Shown: positions 36,326-49,514, numbered from the stretch's first letter. The stretch is 64,000 nt of DNA from Streptomyces galbus (GCF_005280195.1 NZ_SZPR01000002.1:122241-186240); one strand, 5' to 3'. Program-made: numbers and translations. The notes: a model not told the origin generated them from the sequence alone.

Positions 36326-37357
36326 TCATCTGCGCGGCGCGGCGTCCAGGACCTGCTGGAGGGCCTCGAACTCCTCGACGCACTTGCCGGAGCCGAGCGC
36401 CACGCTGTCCAGCGGGTCCTCGGCGATGTGGATCGGCATGCCGGTCTCGCGCCGCAGCCGCTCGTCCAGGCCGCGCAGCAGGGCGCCGCCGCCGGTCAGC
36501 ACGATCCCGCGGTCCATGATGTCGCCGGACAGCTCGGGCGGGCACTTGTCGAGCGTGGTCTTCACGGCGTCCACGATGGCGTTGACCGGCTCTTCGATCG
36601 CCTTGCGGACCTCCGCGGCGGAGATGACGACCGTCTTGGGCAGTCCCGAGACGAGGTCCCGGCCGCGGATTTCGGTGTGCTCGTCGGTGTCGAGGTCGTA
36701 CGCCGAGCCGATGGTGATCTTGATCTGTTCGGCCGTCCGCTCACCCAGCAGGAGGGAGTACTCCTTCTTGATGTGCTGGATGATCGCGTTGTCCAGTTCG
36801 TCGCCCGCGACGCGGATGGACTGTGCGGTGACGATGCCGCCGAGCGAGATGACCGCGACCTCCGTGGTGCCGCCGCCGATGTCCACCACCATGTTGCCCG
36901 TGGCCTCGTGGACCGGCAGGCCGGAGCCGATGGCCGCGGCCATGGGCTCCTCGATGATGTGCACCTGGCGGGCGCCGGCCTGGGTCGACGCCTCGATGAC
37001 GGCGCGGCGCTCGACGCCGGTGATGCCGGAGGGCACGCACACGACGACGCGCGGCCGGGCGAGATACCGCCGCTTGTGGATCTTCAGGATGAAGTAGCGG
37101 AGCATCCGCTCGGTGATCTCGAAGTCGGCGATCACGCCGTCCTTCAGCGGGCGCACGGCGACGATGTTGCCCGGCGTGCGCCCGATCATCTTCTTCGCTT
37201 CGGCGCCGACCGCGAGGATGCCACCGGTGTTGGTGTTGATCGCGACGACGGACGGCTCGTTCAGTACGATCCCGCGACCCCTGACGTACACCAGCGTGTT
37301 GGCGGTCCCGAGGTCGACAGCCATGTCACGGCCGATGAACGACATTGAGTTCCCCAT
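36326..37357 (-). CDS. mreB: Actin-like rod shape-determining protein MreB
   Basis: This is a 343-residue bacterial actin. The phosphate-1 motif is [17 protein letters not shown], the phosphate-2 motif [16 protein letters not shown], and the adenosine motif [18 protein letters not shown]. It forms membrane-bound filaments; in Streptomyces it is mainly needed for spore-wall integrity. I report the ATG at 37357 ([16 protein letters not shown]), the start used in Streptomyces MreB as I recall it. The ATG at 37345 (MSFIGRD) has a better-spaced GGGGAA and could be the true start. Confidence 0.97.
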   Translation of the reverse strand: MGNSMSFIGRDMAVDLGTANTLVYVRGRGIVLNEPSVVAINTNTGGILAVGAEAKKMIGRTPGNIVAVRPLKDGVIADFEITERMLRYFILKIHKRRYLARPRVVVCVPSGITGVERRAVIEASTQAGARQVHIIEEPMAAAIGSGLPVHEATGNMVVDIGGGTTEVAVISLGGIVTAQSIRVAGDELDNAIIQHIKKEYSLLLGERTAEQIKITIGSAYDLDTDEHTEIRGRDLVSGLPKTVVISAAEVRKAIEEPVNAIVDAVKTTLDKCPPELSGDIMDRGIVLTGGGALLRGLDERLRRETGMPIHIAEDPLDSVALGSGKCVEEFEALQQVLDAAPRR

Positions 37358-37725
37358 CAGGATTCGTCTGGCCTTCCCACTGGCTTTTGAGGGCTTTTCA
37401 GGTAGGCGAGGTGGGTGCTGTGACGTGAAGGCTTCCATCGTAAACGCGCCTGCACGAACACTGCGCGAGGGTCCTGGCCATTGTCAGCAGATGACCGGCC
37501 GGGCCGCTTGGTGAGACGACCCATCGGGGGCACGCGTTCCCCCGATCGGCACCGCATATGCCGAGCCACGGCCGAAAACGTACGCCCACCGCAGGTCAGA
37601 CCGGCCACCGATCTGACGCACCCTCAGAAAGATCCACGAAAAATCCGTCCGGGGGGTGGGACGGCCCGGCCGTGTCGCCGGGACGGGGGAACCCGCGGGG
37701 CTCCCGGGGGCTCCCCGGGGCAGGG
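37358..37725. other. mreB promoter region and ndk 3-prime region
   Basis: No gene is seen in these 368 bases. Near 37589-37602 the minus strand reads GGTCTGACCTGCGG, a 14-base exact match to part of the conserved element upstream of the secreted-peptide gene. Around 37680-37720, GC-rich imperfect hairpins follow the ndk stop and may terminate ndk. mreB promoters must lie here but no consensus pair was identified. Confidence 0.5.
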
Positions 37726-38139
37726 TCAGGCGTGGTGCGGGAAGAAGAGCTTGACCTCTCGCTCCGCGGACTGCTCCGAGTCCGAGGCGTGGATCAGGTT
37801 CTCGCGGACGATCACGCCGAAGTCGCCGCGGATGGAGCCCGGTGCCGCGGCGATCGGGTCGGTCGGGCCGGCGAGCTGGCGAACGCCCTCGATGACGCGC
37901 TCGCCCTCGACGATCAGCGCCACCACCGGGCCGGAGGACATGAACTCCACCAGCGGCTCGTAGAACGGCTTGCCGACGTGCTCGCCGTAGTGCTGCTCCA
38001 GCGTCGCCCGGTCCAGCGTGCGCAGTTCCAGCGCGGTGATCCGCCAGTCCGCCTTGCGCTCGATTCGGCCGATGATCTCGCCGGTCAGGCCACGACGGAC
38101 GGCGTCGGGCTTGAGGAGGACGAGGGTGCGCTGGGTCAC
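37726..38139 (-). CDS. ndk: Nucleoside diphosphate kinase
   Basis: This 137-residue enzyme transfers the gamma phosphate among NTPs through a phosphohistidine. The N-terminus is TQRTLVLLKPDAVRRGLTGEII and the active-site His117 lies in NLIHASDS. The GTG at 38139 is well supported by AAGGAG upstream; the frame remains open further 5-prime but without similarity. Length is normal. It lies between mreB and a small membrane protein gene on the same strand. Confidence 0.97.
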   Translation of the reverse strand: MTQRTLVLLKPDAVRRGLTGEIIGRIERKADWRITALELRTLDRATLEQHYGEHVGKPFYEPLVEFMSSGPVVALIVEGERVIEGVRQLAGPTDPIAAAPGSIRGDFGVIVRENLIHASDSEQSAEREVKLFFPHHA

Positions 38140-38216
38140 GGGGGGACTCCTTTTTCCTGCCAGGTGGTGCGGTGCGACGACTGGCCCTGAGGTTACAGGG
38201 CGTGTCGCCGCCGCTG

Positions 38217-38573
38217 TCACGCAGCGTCAGGACTGCCGGAGCCGGCCTGCGCCGCGAACCTCGCCTTCGCCTCCTCGACCTTGCGGCCGAAGTGCACCGA
38301 GGCCCACCACAGGGCCGCGAACACCACACCGAGGAAGAACATCATCGGCACGAAGAAGCCGGACGCCACCAGCGCGATCTGCAGCGCCCAGCCCAGCACC
38401 ACGCCCGCGGGCCGGGTGACCACCCCGCACAGCGCGACGCACAGGAACATGGCGATCCCGCACACCGTCCACACCGTGCCCGTGGACAGGTCGGGGTCCT
38501 TCATGGCGACCAGACCGGCGAACCCGACGACGAAGAACTCGCCGATCAGCGTCGAGGAGCAAAGCGTACGCAC
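38217..38573 (-). CDS. DUF4233-like small membrane protein
   Basis: This is a 118-residue protein with about four hydrophobic helices (FFVVGFAGLVAM, VWTVCGIAMFLCVALCGV, VLGWALQIALVASGFFVPMMFFLGVVFAALWW) and a short charged C-terminus. It matches the DUF4233 family that typically follows folC in actinobacteria. Its GTG start at 38573 lies 9 bases past the folC stop, so it is cotranscribed. The function is unknown. Confidence 0.82.
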   Translation of the reverse strand: MRTLCSSTLIGEFFVVGFAGLVAMKDPDLSTGTVWTVCGIAMFLCVALCGVVTRPAGVVLGWALQIALVASGFFVPMMFFLGVVFAALWWASVHFGRKVEEAKARFAAQAGSGSPDAA

Positions 38574-38582
38574 TGTCGGACC

Positions 38583-40100
38583 TCAGCCCTTTCCCAGCAG
38601 CAGGCGGGCCTCGCCCACCGTGATGACGGAACCGGTGACGAGCACGCCCCCGCCGGCGAACTCGCCCTCCTCCTCGGCGAGCGTGATCGCCGCCTCCAGC
38701 GCGTCCGGCAGCCGCGGCTCGACCTGCACGCGCTCCTCGCCGAACACCTCGACGGCCAGCGCGGCCAGCTCGTCGGCGTCCATCGCACGGTGGCTGGAGT
38801 TCTGCGTGACGACGACCTCCGCGAAGATCGGCTCGAACGCCTCCAGCAGCCCCCGCACGTCCTTGTCGCCGCTCGCGCCGACCACGCCGATCAGCCGGCT
38901 GAAGTCGAACGCCTCGCCGACCGCCTCGGCGGTGACGCGGGCGCCCGCCGGGTTGTGGGCGGCGTCCAGGACGACGGTCGGGGACCGCCGTACGACCTCC
39001 AGGCGGCCCGGTGAGGAGACGCCCGCGAACGCCTTGCGCACGGTGTCGACGTCGAGCTGCCCGGCGCGCTGGGCGCCGACGCCGAAGAACGCCTCGACGG
39101 CGGCGAGCGCGACGGCCGCGTTGTGCGCCTGGTGGGCGCCGTGCAGCGGCAGGTACACCTCGGGGTACTCGCCGCCCAGGCCGCGCAGCGTGACGAGCTG
39201 CCCGCCGACGGCGACCTGCCGGGCGACGACGCCGAACTCCAGGCCCTCGCGGGCCACGGTGGCGTTCACCTCGACGGCCTTCTTCAGCAGCACCTGTGCG
39301 GCGTCGACCGGCTGCTGGGCGAGGACGACCGTGGCGTCCTGCTTGACGATGCCGGCCTTCTCCCCCGCGATCGCCGCGTGCGTGTCGCCGAGCCGGTCGG
39401 TGTGGTCCAGGTCGATGGGCGTCACGACGGCCACGTCGCCGTCGATGACGTTGGTGGCGTCCCAGGAGCCGCCCATGCCCACCTCGACGACGGCGACGTC
39501 CACGGGCGCGTCCGCGAACGCGGCGTACGCCATGCCGGTCAGCACCTCGAAGAACGACAGCCGGTACTCCTGCTGCGCGTCGACCATCTCGACGTACGGC
39601 TGGATGTCCCGGTACGTCTCGATGAAGCGCTCGGCCGAGATGGGGGCGCCGTCGAGGCTGATGCGCTCGGTGATCGACTGCACGTGGGGGCTGGTGTAGC
39701 GGCCGGTGCGCAGTTCGAAGGCGCCGAGCAGCGCCTCGATCATGCGGGCCGTGGAGGTCTTGCCGTTGGTGCCGGTGATGTGGATCGAGGGGTACGAGCG
39801 CTGCGGCTCGCCGAGGACGTCCATCAGCGCGGCGATCCGGCTGACCGAGGGCTCCAGCTTGGTCTCGCCCCAGCGGGAGGCCAGCTCCGCCTCGACCTCG
39901 CGCAGGGCGCGGTCGACCTCGGGGTCCTCCGGGCGGGCCGGCACGTCCGCCTGCTGCGCGCCGCCCTGGGTGCGCAGGGTGCGGCTGCCGGCCTCGATCA
40001 CCGCCAGGTCGGGGTCGCGGGTGGTCTCCTCCGCGATGAGGTCCTCGAAGGCGTCGAGGGGGTCGACGGGGTCGGGCTGGTCGTCGGTGGGGTGGCTCAC
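38583..40100 (-). CDS. folC: Folylpolyglutamate synthase / dihydrofolate synthase
   Basis: This 505-residue Mur-ligase-fold enzyme adds glutamate to folates. The ATP-binding loop is HITGTNGKTSTARMIEALL, and later come VVEVGMGGSWDATNVID and VVLDAAHNPAGARV. The first 70 residues are acidic and family-variable. The GTG at 40100 has no ribosome binding site. A TAGACT hexamer ends exactly 7 bases before it, as expected for a leaderless mRNA. The upstream in-frame extension is poor in similarity. Confidence 0.94.
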   Translation of the reverse strand: MSHPTDDQPDPVDPLDAFEDLIAEETTRDPDLAVIEAGSRTLRTQGGAQQADVPARPEDPEVDRALREVEAELASRWGETKLEPSVSRIAALMDVLGEPQRSYPSIHITGTNGKTSTARMIEALLGAFELRTGRYTSPHVQSITERISLDGAPISAERFIETYRDIQPYVEMVDAQQEYRLSFFEVLTGMAYAAFADAPVDVAVVEVGMGGSWDATNVIDGDVAVVTPIDLDHTDRLGDTHAAIAGEKAGIVKQDATVVLAQQPVDAAQVLLKKAVEVNATVAREGLEFGVVARQVAVGGQLVTLRGLGGEYPEVYLPLHGAHQAHNAAVALAAVEAFFGVGAQRAGQLDVDTVRKAFAGVSSPGRLEVVRRSPTVVLDAAHNPAGARVTAEAVGEAFDFSRLIGVVGASGDKDVRGLLEAFEPIFAEVVVTQNSSHRAMDADELAALAVEVFGEERVQVEPRLPDALEAAITLAEEEGEFAGGGVLVTGSVITVGEARLLLGKG

Positions 40101-40107
40101 GGGGCCC

Positions 40108-40113
40108 AGTCTA
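40108..40113 (-). promoter_or_regulatory. folC: Candidate -10 of folC (leaderless)
   Basis: TAGACT lies 7 bases before the folC GTG, so transcription would start on the start codon. The 17-base stretch TAGACTGGGCCCCGTGA is nearly identical to the valS context. No good -35 hexamer is visible. Confidence 0.4.
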
Positions 40114-40183
40114 CGGACGTGACGGCGGTGTGCGTGCCGCGGCTCGGGTGCGCGGTCCGGGCGGGGATGTCGTCGTGGGTGCG

Positions 40184-40229
40184 CGGCTGTGGCCCCGTCG
40201 TGGCTGGTCGCGCAGTTCCCCGCGCCCCT
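40184..40229. repeat. Streptomyces-type dispersed intergenic repeat
   Basis: On the minus strand this stretch contains GCGGGGAACTGCGCGACC followed by an AGCCACGACGGGGCCACAG tail. I recall this GC-rich block as a frequent intergenic element in Streptomyces genomes. It lies between folC and valS and codes for nothing. Its function is not established. Confidence 0.55.
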
Positions 40230-40282
40230 GAGGCCGGCACGGCCGGGCCCGGTCACAAGTGGACCGGTTCTCCAGCGGAACT

Positions 40283-40324
40283 CGAGAAGGCCCCCGGCGT
40301 CTCGGTGCGCCGGGGGCCTTCTCG
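40283..40324 (-). terminator. valS: valS terminator
   Basis: A perfect 17-bp stem (CGAGAAGGCCCCCGGCG with its complement, 8-base loop) starts 14 bases past the valS stop. Confidence 0.85.
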
Positions 40325-40337
40325 TGGGTGCCGTCGG

Positions 40338-42962
<2,625 letters not shown>

Positions 42963-42969
42963 GGGGCTC

Positions 42970-42975
42970 AGTTTA
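42970..42975 (-). promoter_or_regulatory. valS: Candidate -10 of valS (leaderless)
   Basis: TAAACT ends 7 bases before the GTG start and no ribosome binding site is present. The 17-base context TAAACTGAGCCCCGTGA matches that of folC at 15 positions. Confidence 0.42.
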
Positions 42976-43098
42976 GAGGTGTCACGACCCCGTCCCGAAA
43001 CGCGTTTGTTCTGTAACGGTGGGCCCCCCGCCGCTTTGTGCCGCCTGTGCCTGGGTGAGGATGTCAGGAACACATAAGCTTTGGAGGGGAACGCAGGA

Positions 43099-44085
43099 AT
43101 GAGTCACAACCAGCCGGGCCCGTACGGCGGGCAGCCCCAGCAGCCCGGACCGTACGGTCAGCCGGGCCCCTACGGCCAGCAGCAGCCGCAGGCCCCCCAG
43201 CCCGGTTACGGCTACCCCCAGCAGCCGCAGACCCCCCAGCAGCCGGGGTACGGCTACCCGCAGCAGGCGCCGCAGGGTGTGCCGCCGCAGCAGGGTCCGT
43301 ACGGCCAGCAGCCCGGCACCCAGCCGATGGGCCAGCCCCCGTACGGCCAGCAGCCGCCCTACGGCCAGGCCCCTTACGGTGCCCCGCAGCCGCCGGCGTC
43401 CGGCGGCGGCAAGAAGAAGGCCGCGATCATCGTGGCCGCGGTGGCGGTCGTCGCCGCGATCGCGGTCGGCGCGACCCTGCTGCTGGGCAACAGCTCCGGC
43501 TCCGGCTCGGACATCGCCGACGACGGCCCGCACAAGCTGACCACCCCGGCGACGGTGCTCACCGAGTACAAGAAGTCCGACGACGTGGACTCCGGCGGCT
43601 TCGACGACAGCGACATCGAGGACGCCGAGAAGCACGGCGTGAAGAACGCCGAGGGCGTGCACGCCGGTTACCAGGCCGGGGACGAGAAGAACCCGCTCGC
43701 CATGAAGATGATCAACTTCATGGGCGTGTACGGCGACATCGACGACCCCGAGGCGGTCGTGGACGGCGTGTTCGCCGACACCAAGAAGGAGGCCACCAAG
43801 GACGGCGACGGCGAAGTCGTGGGCCAGCCGAAGGAGTTCAAGCCGGCCGGGCTCAAGGACGCGGTCCTCAAGTGCCAGGAGATGAAGGTCAAGGACGACT
43901 CGTCGTCCTCCTCCTCCGGGCCGAGCGAGATCAGCATGCCGGTGTGCATCTGGGGCGACCACAGCACGATCGGCGTGATCCTGCACGTCGACCTCGCGGA
44001 CGCCATGGGCGGCAAGTCCGCCGACCTGACGGCGGCGGCCGACCTGACGGCCAAGTTCCGCAACGAGGTGCGCGTCAAGGCGTGA
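43099..44085 (+). CDS. Pro/Tyr/Gln-rich membrane-anchored protein
   Basis: This is a 328-residue protein. Residues 1-103 form a low-complexity cytoplasmic tail of PGPYGQ and GYGYPQQ repeats. A single membrane helix follows basic KKK at about 107-129 ([22 protein letters not shown]). The remaining 200 residues are an extracytoplasmic domain of unknown fold, with two cysteines (KCQEMK, VCIWGD) that could pair. The ATG at 43099 has GGAGGGG upstream. It is divergent from valS and convergent with clpX. I do not recognise a function; such proteins are common in Streptomyces. Confidence 0.85.
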   Translation: MSHNQPGPYGGQPQQPGPYGQPGPYGQQQPQAPQPGYGYPQQPQTPQQPGYGYPQQAPQGVPPQQGPYGQQPGTQPMGQPPYGQQPPYGQAPYGAPQPPASGGGKKKAAIIVAAVAVVAAIAVGATLLLGNSSGSGSDIADDGPHKLTTPATVLTEYKKSDDVDSGGFDDSDIEDAEKHGVKNAEGVHAGYQAGDEKNPLAMKMINFMGVYGDIDDPEAVVDGVFADTKKEATKDGDGEVVGQPKEFKPAGLKDAVLKCQEMKVKDDSSSSSSGPSEISMPVCIWGDHSTIGVILHVDLADAMGGKSADLTAAADLTAKFRNEVRVKA

Positions 44086-44112
44086 CGCGGGACGGGCCGC
44101 CGGCCCGGAACG

Positions 44113-44150
44113 CGGAAGGGGCCCCGGTCGGTCGACCGGGGCCCCTTCCG
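44113..44150. terminator. Bidirectional terminator between the membrane protein gene and clpX
   Basis: A perfect 17-bp stem (CGGAAGGGGCCCCGGTC and its complement, loop GGTC) lies in the 76-base gap between two convergent stops. Confidence 0.85.
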
Positions 44151-44161
44151 TACGGGCTTCG

Positions 44162-45448
<1,287 letters not shown>

Positions 45449-45549
45449 GGTGTGCTTCCCCTTCGCCTGGGAGACGACTGGACGTCAGTCCAGCGGCTCC
45501 TGGTGCTGCCTTATGTCGACGGTACCTTGCCGGGCACCCCGTTCGGGCC

Positions 45550-45601
45550 CCCCTTGGCACGGTTCGCTTTGACGTGATCCGTGTCAAACCGTGCCAAGGG
45601 G
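45550..45601 (-). terminator. Large inverted repeat between clpP2 and clpX
   Basis: Outer arms of 13 bp (CCCCTTGGCACGG with CCGTGCCAAGGGG) enclose a second nested pair, TTTGAC with GTCAAA. The structure follows the clpP2 stop by about 25 bases and can end the clpP1-clpP2 transcript. Its nested symmetry could also be an operator for clpX. Confidence 0.6.
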
Positions 45602-45624
45602 CGTCAGACGCTTCGGTCTGCGCG

Positions 45625-46305
45625 TCAACGCAGGGACGCGTTGTTCATCTTCCGGGTGGAGATGATCTGGTCGATCAGCCCGTACGACAGGGCGTCCTCG
45701 GCCGTGAGGATCTTGTCGCGCTCGATGTCCTCGCGGATCTTCTCGATCGGCGTGGTGGAGTGCTTGGCCAGCAGGTCCTCCAGCTGGGCCCGCATCCGCA
45801 GGATCTCGTTGGCGGCGATCTCCAGGTCGGAGACCTGGCCGCGGCCGGTCTCGCTGTACGGCTGGTGGATCAGGACGCGGGCGTTCGGCAGGGCCATGCG
45901 CTTGCCCGGCGTACCGGCGGCCAGCAGGATGGCGGCGGCCGAGGCGGCCTGGCCCATGCAGACCGTCTGGATGTCGGGCTTGACGAACTGCATCGTGTCG
46001 TAGATCGCCGTCAGCGCGGTGAAGGAGCCGCCGGGGCTGTTGATGTAGACCGAGATGTCCCGGTCGGGGTCCATCGACTCCAGGCACAGCAGCTGCGCCA
46101 TGACGTCGTTGGCCGAGGCGTCGTCGATCTGGACGCCGAGGAAGATCACGCGCTCCTCGAAGAGCTTCGCGTACGGGTCGTACTCGCGGATGCCCTGGGA
46201 GGTGCGCTCGACGAAGCGCGGGATGACGTAGCGGGACTCGGCCGTGGGGCCGGTGTACTCGGCGCGCGTGCGGTCGTAGAGGCCGGCGCCGGGGAAGTCG
46301 TTCAC
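45625..46305 (-). CDS. clpP2: ATP-dependent Clp protease proteolytic subunit 2
   Basis: This is a 226-residue serine peptidase subunit. Catalytic Ser122 lies in GQAASAAA and His147 in [11 protein letters not shown]. The long N-terminal extension (about 30 residues) is typical of Streptomyces ClpP2 and is removed in the mature enzyme. The GTG at 46305 follows AGGAGA. It is second in the clpP1-clpP2 operon, and the two ring types form the active mixed protease. Confidence 0.97.
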   Translation of the reverse strand: MNDFPGAGLYDRTRAEYTGPTAESRYVIPRFVERTSQGIREYDPYAKLFEERVIFLGVQIDDASANDVMAQLLCLESMDPDRDISVYINSPGGSFTALTAIYDTMQFVKPDIQTVCMGQAASAAAILLAAGTPGKRMALPNARVLIHQPYSETGRGQVSDLEIAANEILRMRAQLEDLLAKHSTTPIEKIREDIERDKILTAEDALSYGLIDQIISTRKMNNASLR

Positions 46306-46430
46306 GGTGTCTCCTGGAAAAGGCTGGGGCGGTGGCTGGGGGGCTGCTGGAGCGCTGGGGGCCGTGCGGGGCCCTGCGGGGGATCCGTCGGGCCCCTGGG
46401 GGCCTGTCGGGCCCGCTGGGCCGTGCGGCC

Positions 46431-47051
46431 TCAGGCCGCCCCGGTGCCGCCGCCGCCCGGCATGCCGGCGGCCGTCGGGATGACGTCGTCGATGAGGCCG
46501 TACTCCTTGGCCTCGAACGCGTCGAACCAGCGGTCGCGGTCCGAGTCGCGGGTGATCTGCTCCACCGACTGGCCGGTGTGCTGCGCCGTGAGCTCGGCCA
46601 TGCGCTTCTTGGTGTGCAGCAGCCGCTCGGCGTGGATCTTGATGTCGGAGGCCGAGCCCGCCAGGCCCGCGGAGGGCTGGTGGATCAGGATCTCGGCGTT
46701 CGGCAGCGCGAAGCGCTTGCCGGGGGTGCCCGCACTGAGCAGGAACTGGCCCATCGAGGCCGCGAGGCCCATGGCGATGGTCACCACGTCGTTCTTGATG
46801 AACTGCATGGTGTCGTAGATCGCCATGCCGGCCGTGATCGAACCGCCCGGGCTGTTGATGTACAGGTAGATGTCCTTGTCCGGGTCGGCGGCAAGGAGCA
46901 GCAGCTGTGCGGTGATCTTGTTCGCGATGTCGTCGTCGACCGGCTGGCCGAGGAAGATGATCCGCTCGTTGAGCAGCCGGTTGTAGACCTGGTCGCCGAG
47001 GCCACCACCGATGGAAGGCTCGCCGGCGGCGGAGGGCATCAGATTCGTCAC
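46431..47051 (-). CDS. clpP1: ATP-dependent Clp protease proteolytic subunit 1
   Basis: This is a 206-residue serine peptidase subunit with catalytic Ser99 (GLAASMGQ) and His124 ([10 protein letters not shown]). The GTG at 47051 gives the conserved start [12 protein letters not shown] and has AGGTGGA upstream. It heads the clpP1-clpP2 operon. A GTTCGC-N5-GCG motif about 106 bases upstream matches the ClgR operator form, so ClgR activation is likely. Confidence 0.97.
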   Translation of the reverse strand: MTNLMPSAAGEPSIGGGLGDQVYNRLLNERIIFLGQPVDDDIANKITAQLLLLAADPDKDIYLYINSPGGSITAGMAIYDTMQFIKNDVVTIAMGLAASMGQFLLSAGTPGKRFALPNAEILIHQPSAGLAGSASDIKIHAERLLHTKKRMAELTAQHTGQSVEQITRDSDRDRWFDAFEAKEYGLIDDVIPTAAGMPGGGGTGAA

Positions 47052-47156
47052 GTATCCACCTGCTCGTCTTACGACGGCGCCGGGCCGTCTCACATTGTTC
47101 TGCCTTTCATGGACCCTAACGCGCGGGTCCCTTCGGCGAGTCCCGCAGAGTGAGGT

Positions 47157-47170
47157 GTTCGCCGGGGGCG
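47157..47170. promoter_or_regulatory. Candidate ClgR operator upstream of clpP1
   Basis: GTTCGCCGGGGGCG fits GTTCGC-N5-GCG, the form I recall for the Streptomyces Clp regulator ClgR. It lies upstream of clpP1, the known place for ClgR control. Confidence 0.55.
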
Positions 47171-47218
47171 TAGCGCCGTGCCGCGGGGCGGCCGGCGGGC
47201 CGCCGGGGGCGGGGACGC

Positions 47219-47252
47219 GAACGGGCCCCCGGTGAGGTCCGGGGGCCCGTTC
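47219..47252 (-). terminator. tig: tig terminator
   Basis: A perfect 14-bp stem (GAACGGGCCCCCGG and its complement, 6-base loop) lies about 87 bases past the tig stop. Confidence 0.75.
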
Positions 47253-47338
47253 TGCGTGCCGTCGTGCCTGGCTCCGTGGCCGTCCCGCGGCCCGCGGGGC
47301 GGGCGTCAGGGGGGCCGGGGGGCCGGTGCGGGGGGCGG

Positions 47339-48730
47339 TCAGCCCTCGGTCTTCTCCTCGGCGGCGTCGCCCGCCTCGGTGCCGGCGTCGGTCGCCCCGG
47401 CGGCGGCCTCGTCCTCTTCGTCGTCGAGGTCGATGACCTCGCCGTTGGTGTCCTTCACCGTGGCGGACTCCACGACCAGGGCCAGGGCCTTGCCGCGGGC
47501 GACCTCGCCGACCAGGAGCGGAACCTGGCCGCCCTCGACGACGGCCTGGGCGAACTGGTCGGGCGACATGCCGGAGGAGGCGGCACGGCGCATGAGGTGC
47601 TCGGTGAGCTCCTCCTGGTTGACGTTGAGCTTCTCGCGCTTGACGAGCTCGTCCAGGACGAACTGGGTCTTGATGCCCTTGACCGCGGCCTCGCGGGTCT
47701 CGGTCTCGAACTCCTCGGCGGTCTTGTCCTGGAGCTCCAGGTACTTGTCGAGGGTCAGGCCCATCTGGCCGAGCTGGTGGTGCTCGAGGTTGTGCTTGCG
47801 GGTGTTGATCTCGTCCTCGAGCAGCTTCTCGGGGACCGGGACCTCGACCAGCTCGAGGAGCTTGTCCAGGACGCGCTCCTGGGCCTGCGTGGCCTGGTCG
47901 AACTGCTTCATGTTCGCCAGGCGCTTGCGGCTGTCGGCCCTGAGCTCGTCGAGGGTGTCGAACTCGGAGGCGAGCTGCGCGAACTCGTCGTCCAGCTCGG
48001 GCAGTTCACGGGCGGCGACCTGGGTGACCTTGACGGTGACCTCGGCCTCCTTGCCGGCCGCGGAGCCGCCCTTCAGCTCGGAGGTGAAGGTGGCCTCCTC
48101 ACCGGCGGACAGGCCCTTGACGGCCTCGTCGATGCCCTCGAGCAGCTCGCCCGAGCCGATCGTGTAGGAGACGCCCTCGGCGACGCCGTCCTCGAGGACC
48201 TCGCCGTCGACCTTGGCCTGCAGGTCCACCGTGACGACGTCGCCGTCCTCGGCGGCCCGCTCGACCGGGGAGGTGGAGGCGAAGCGCTCGCGGAGCTGCT
48301 CGACCGACTTCTCGACGTCCTCGTCGGTGACCTCGACGGCGTCGACCTCGACCTCGATGGAGGAGAAGTCCTCGGGGAGCTCCAGGGACGGGCGGATGTC
48401 GACCTCGGCGGTGAAGTTCAGCGTCTCGCCGTCCTTCAGCTCGGTGATGTCGACCTCGGGCTGGCCCAGGACGTTCAGCTCGGCCTCGTTGACCGCCTCG
48501 GTGTAGAACTTCGGCAGCGCGTCGTTGACGGCCTCCTCCAGCACGGCACCGCGGCCGAAGCGCTGGTCGATGACCCGGGCCGGGATCTTGCCCTTGCGGA
48601 AGCCCTTCACCGTGACCTGCTGGTTGATCTTCTTGTACGCCGCGTCGAGGCTGTCCTTGAGCTCCTCGAAGGGCACCTCGACAGTGAGCCGAACCCGGGT
48701 CGGGTTCAGGGTCTCCACGGCGCTCTTCAC
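47339..48730 (-). CDS. tig: Trigger factor
   Basis: This 463-residue ribosome-associated chaperone and peptidyl-prolyl isomerase has the N-terminal ribosome-binding signature [17 protein letters not shown], a central FKBP-like domain ([18 protein letters not shown]), and a helical C-terminal substrate-binding domain. It ends in an acidic Ala/Glu-rich tail ([17 protein letters not shown]). The GTG at 48730 follows AAGGAG and begins the conserved [24 protein letters not shown]. The frame is open upstream through the tRNA-Pro gene, which is a shadow. Confidence 0.97.
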   Translation of the reverse strand: MKSAVETLNPTRVRLTVEVPFEELKDSLDAAYKKINQQVTVKGFRKGKIPARVIDQRFGRGAVLEEAVNDALPKFYTEAVNEAELNVLGQPEVDITELKDGETLNFTAEVDIRPSLELPEDFSSIEVEVDAVEVTDEDVEKSVEQLRERFASTSPVERAAEDGDVVTVDLQAKVDGEVLEDGVAEGVSYTIGSGELLEGIDEAVKGLSAGEEATFTSELKGGSAAGKEAEVTVKVTQVAARELPELDDEFAQLASEFDTLDELRADSRKRLANMKQFDQATQAQERVLDKLLELVEVPVPEKLLEDEINTRKHNLEHHQLGQMGLTLDKYLELQDKTAEEFETETREAAVKGIKTQFVLDELVKREKLNVNQEELTEHLMRRAASSGMSPDQFAQAVVEGGQVPLLVGEVARGKALALVVESATVKDTNGEVIDLDDEEDEAAAGATDAGTEAGDAAEEKTEG

Positions 48731-48920
48731 GGTTAGGTCTCCTTGTGGCTGACTGCTTGGGTTCTGCCGGGGCCAGACTGGTCCGGCGGATAGCCGCCCG
48801 GAGGAGTTCGTGGCCGATGAGGCCGGGACACACGGGCGCGCAGCTTGCATAGTAACCGCAGGGCGTGAGCCGCCCAAAAGACGATCAGCGCGGCACTGCG
48901 CGCGGTGATCGGGCAGGTGG

Positions 48921-48994
48921 TCGGGGTGGCGGGATTTGAACCCACGGCCTTCCGCTCCCAAAGCGGACGCGCTACCAAGCTGCGCCACACCCCG
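48921..48994 (-). tRNA. tRNA-Pro (anticodon TGG)
   Basis: A 74-base cloverleaf is readable on the minus strand. The acceptor stem CGGGGTG pairs with CACCCCG, the D-arm contains AGCTTGGTAGC, the anticodon stem TCCGC/GCGGA holds the loop TTTGGGA, and the T-arm reads GGGTTCAAATCCC. The discriminator is A and CCA is not encoded. Confidence 0.95.
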
Positions 48995-49159
48995 TCTGGT
49001 GCGACACGTAGGGTACATGCCCGCGGGCACGCCGACGGCCGAGTTCCGAGGGGCGTCCGCAGGCGCGTGCCGTGGCCGGTCGGCGGGGTGTGCGGCGAGG
49101 GGCACCGACCCGCTACGATGCCTGAGGCGCCGCGGTCCACCGACCTGCGGCCCACGTGT

Positions 49160-49233
49160 GCGGGCGTAGCTCAATGGTAGAGCCCCAGTCTTCCAAACTG
49201 GCTACGCGGGTTCGATTCCCGTCGCCCGCTCCA
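49160..49233 (+). tRNA. tRNA-Gly (anticodon TCC)
   Basis: The acceptor stem GCGGGCG pairs with CGCCCGC. The anticodon stem CCAGT/ACTGG holds the loop CTTCCAA with anticodon TCC. The T-arm reads CGGGTTCGATTCCCG. The discriminator is T and CCA is encoded (49231-49233). Confidence 0.96.
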
Positions 49234-49235
49234 GT

Positions 49236-49288
49236 ACGACGCAGGCCCAGGCGAGCGGGTGCTTTCCCGCTTCCTGGGCCTGCGTCGT
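49236..49288. terminator. Terminator after tRNA-Gly
   Basis: Arms of 16 bp (49236-49251 with 49273-49288) match perfectly, with an inner GCGGG/CCCGC pairing. It lies just after the tRNA and 31 bases from the stop of the convergent small gene, so it may serve both. Confidence 0.8.
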
Positions 49289-49319
49289 TCCCGGGGCGGC
49301 TCCGCGGGCCGCCGTCCGG

Positions 49320-49514
49320 TCAGAAGCTGATCGAGTTGATCGTCTCCGCCAGGGAGTTCAGGAACCTGTTGATCGACGGGGCCATGCCGGTGGAGGCGAG
49401 GAAGAAGCCGAAGAGGATCGCGACGATCGCCGGGCCCGCCTTGATGGAGCCACCCCGCATCAGCACCACCAGGATGATCGCCAACAGCAGCACCACAGAC
49501 AGTGAAATGGCCAC
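49320..49514 (-). CDS. Small two-helix membrane protein
   Basis: This encodes 64 residues. Two hydrophobic segments are seen (LSVVLLLAIILVVLM and AIVAILFGFFLASTGM) separated by RGGSIKAGP, followed by a polar C-terminus (APSINRFLNSLAETINSISF). The GTG at 49514 has GAGGGTG 13 bases upstream. It is convergent with the tRNA-Gly gene. I do not recognise a family name. Its lower-GC codons (ATT, TCA) are slightly unlike the neighbours. The function is unknown. Confidence 0.72.
   Translation of the reverse strand: MAISLSVVLLLAIILVVLMRGGSIKAGPAIVAILFGFFLASTGMAPSINRFLNSLAETINSISF

Noticed and set aside
42963..43098. T-box leader for valS
   Set aside because: The 5-prime region is too short and no T-box consensus or specifier hairpin is seen; the start looks leaderless.
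45562..45575. Possible second ClgR site (GTTCGC) between clpX and clpP2
   Set aside because: The second half-site reads CGT instead of GCG, and the bases lie inside the large hairpin.
48733..49155. Minus-strand open frame upstream of tig
   Set aside because: It runs through the tRNA-Pro gene and has no similarity or ribosome binding site.
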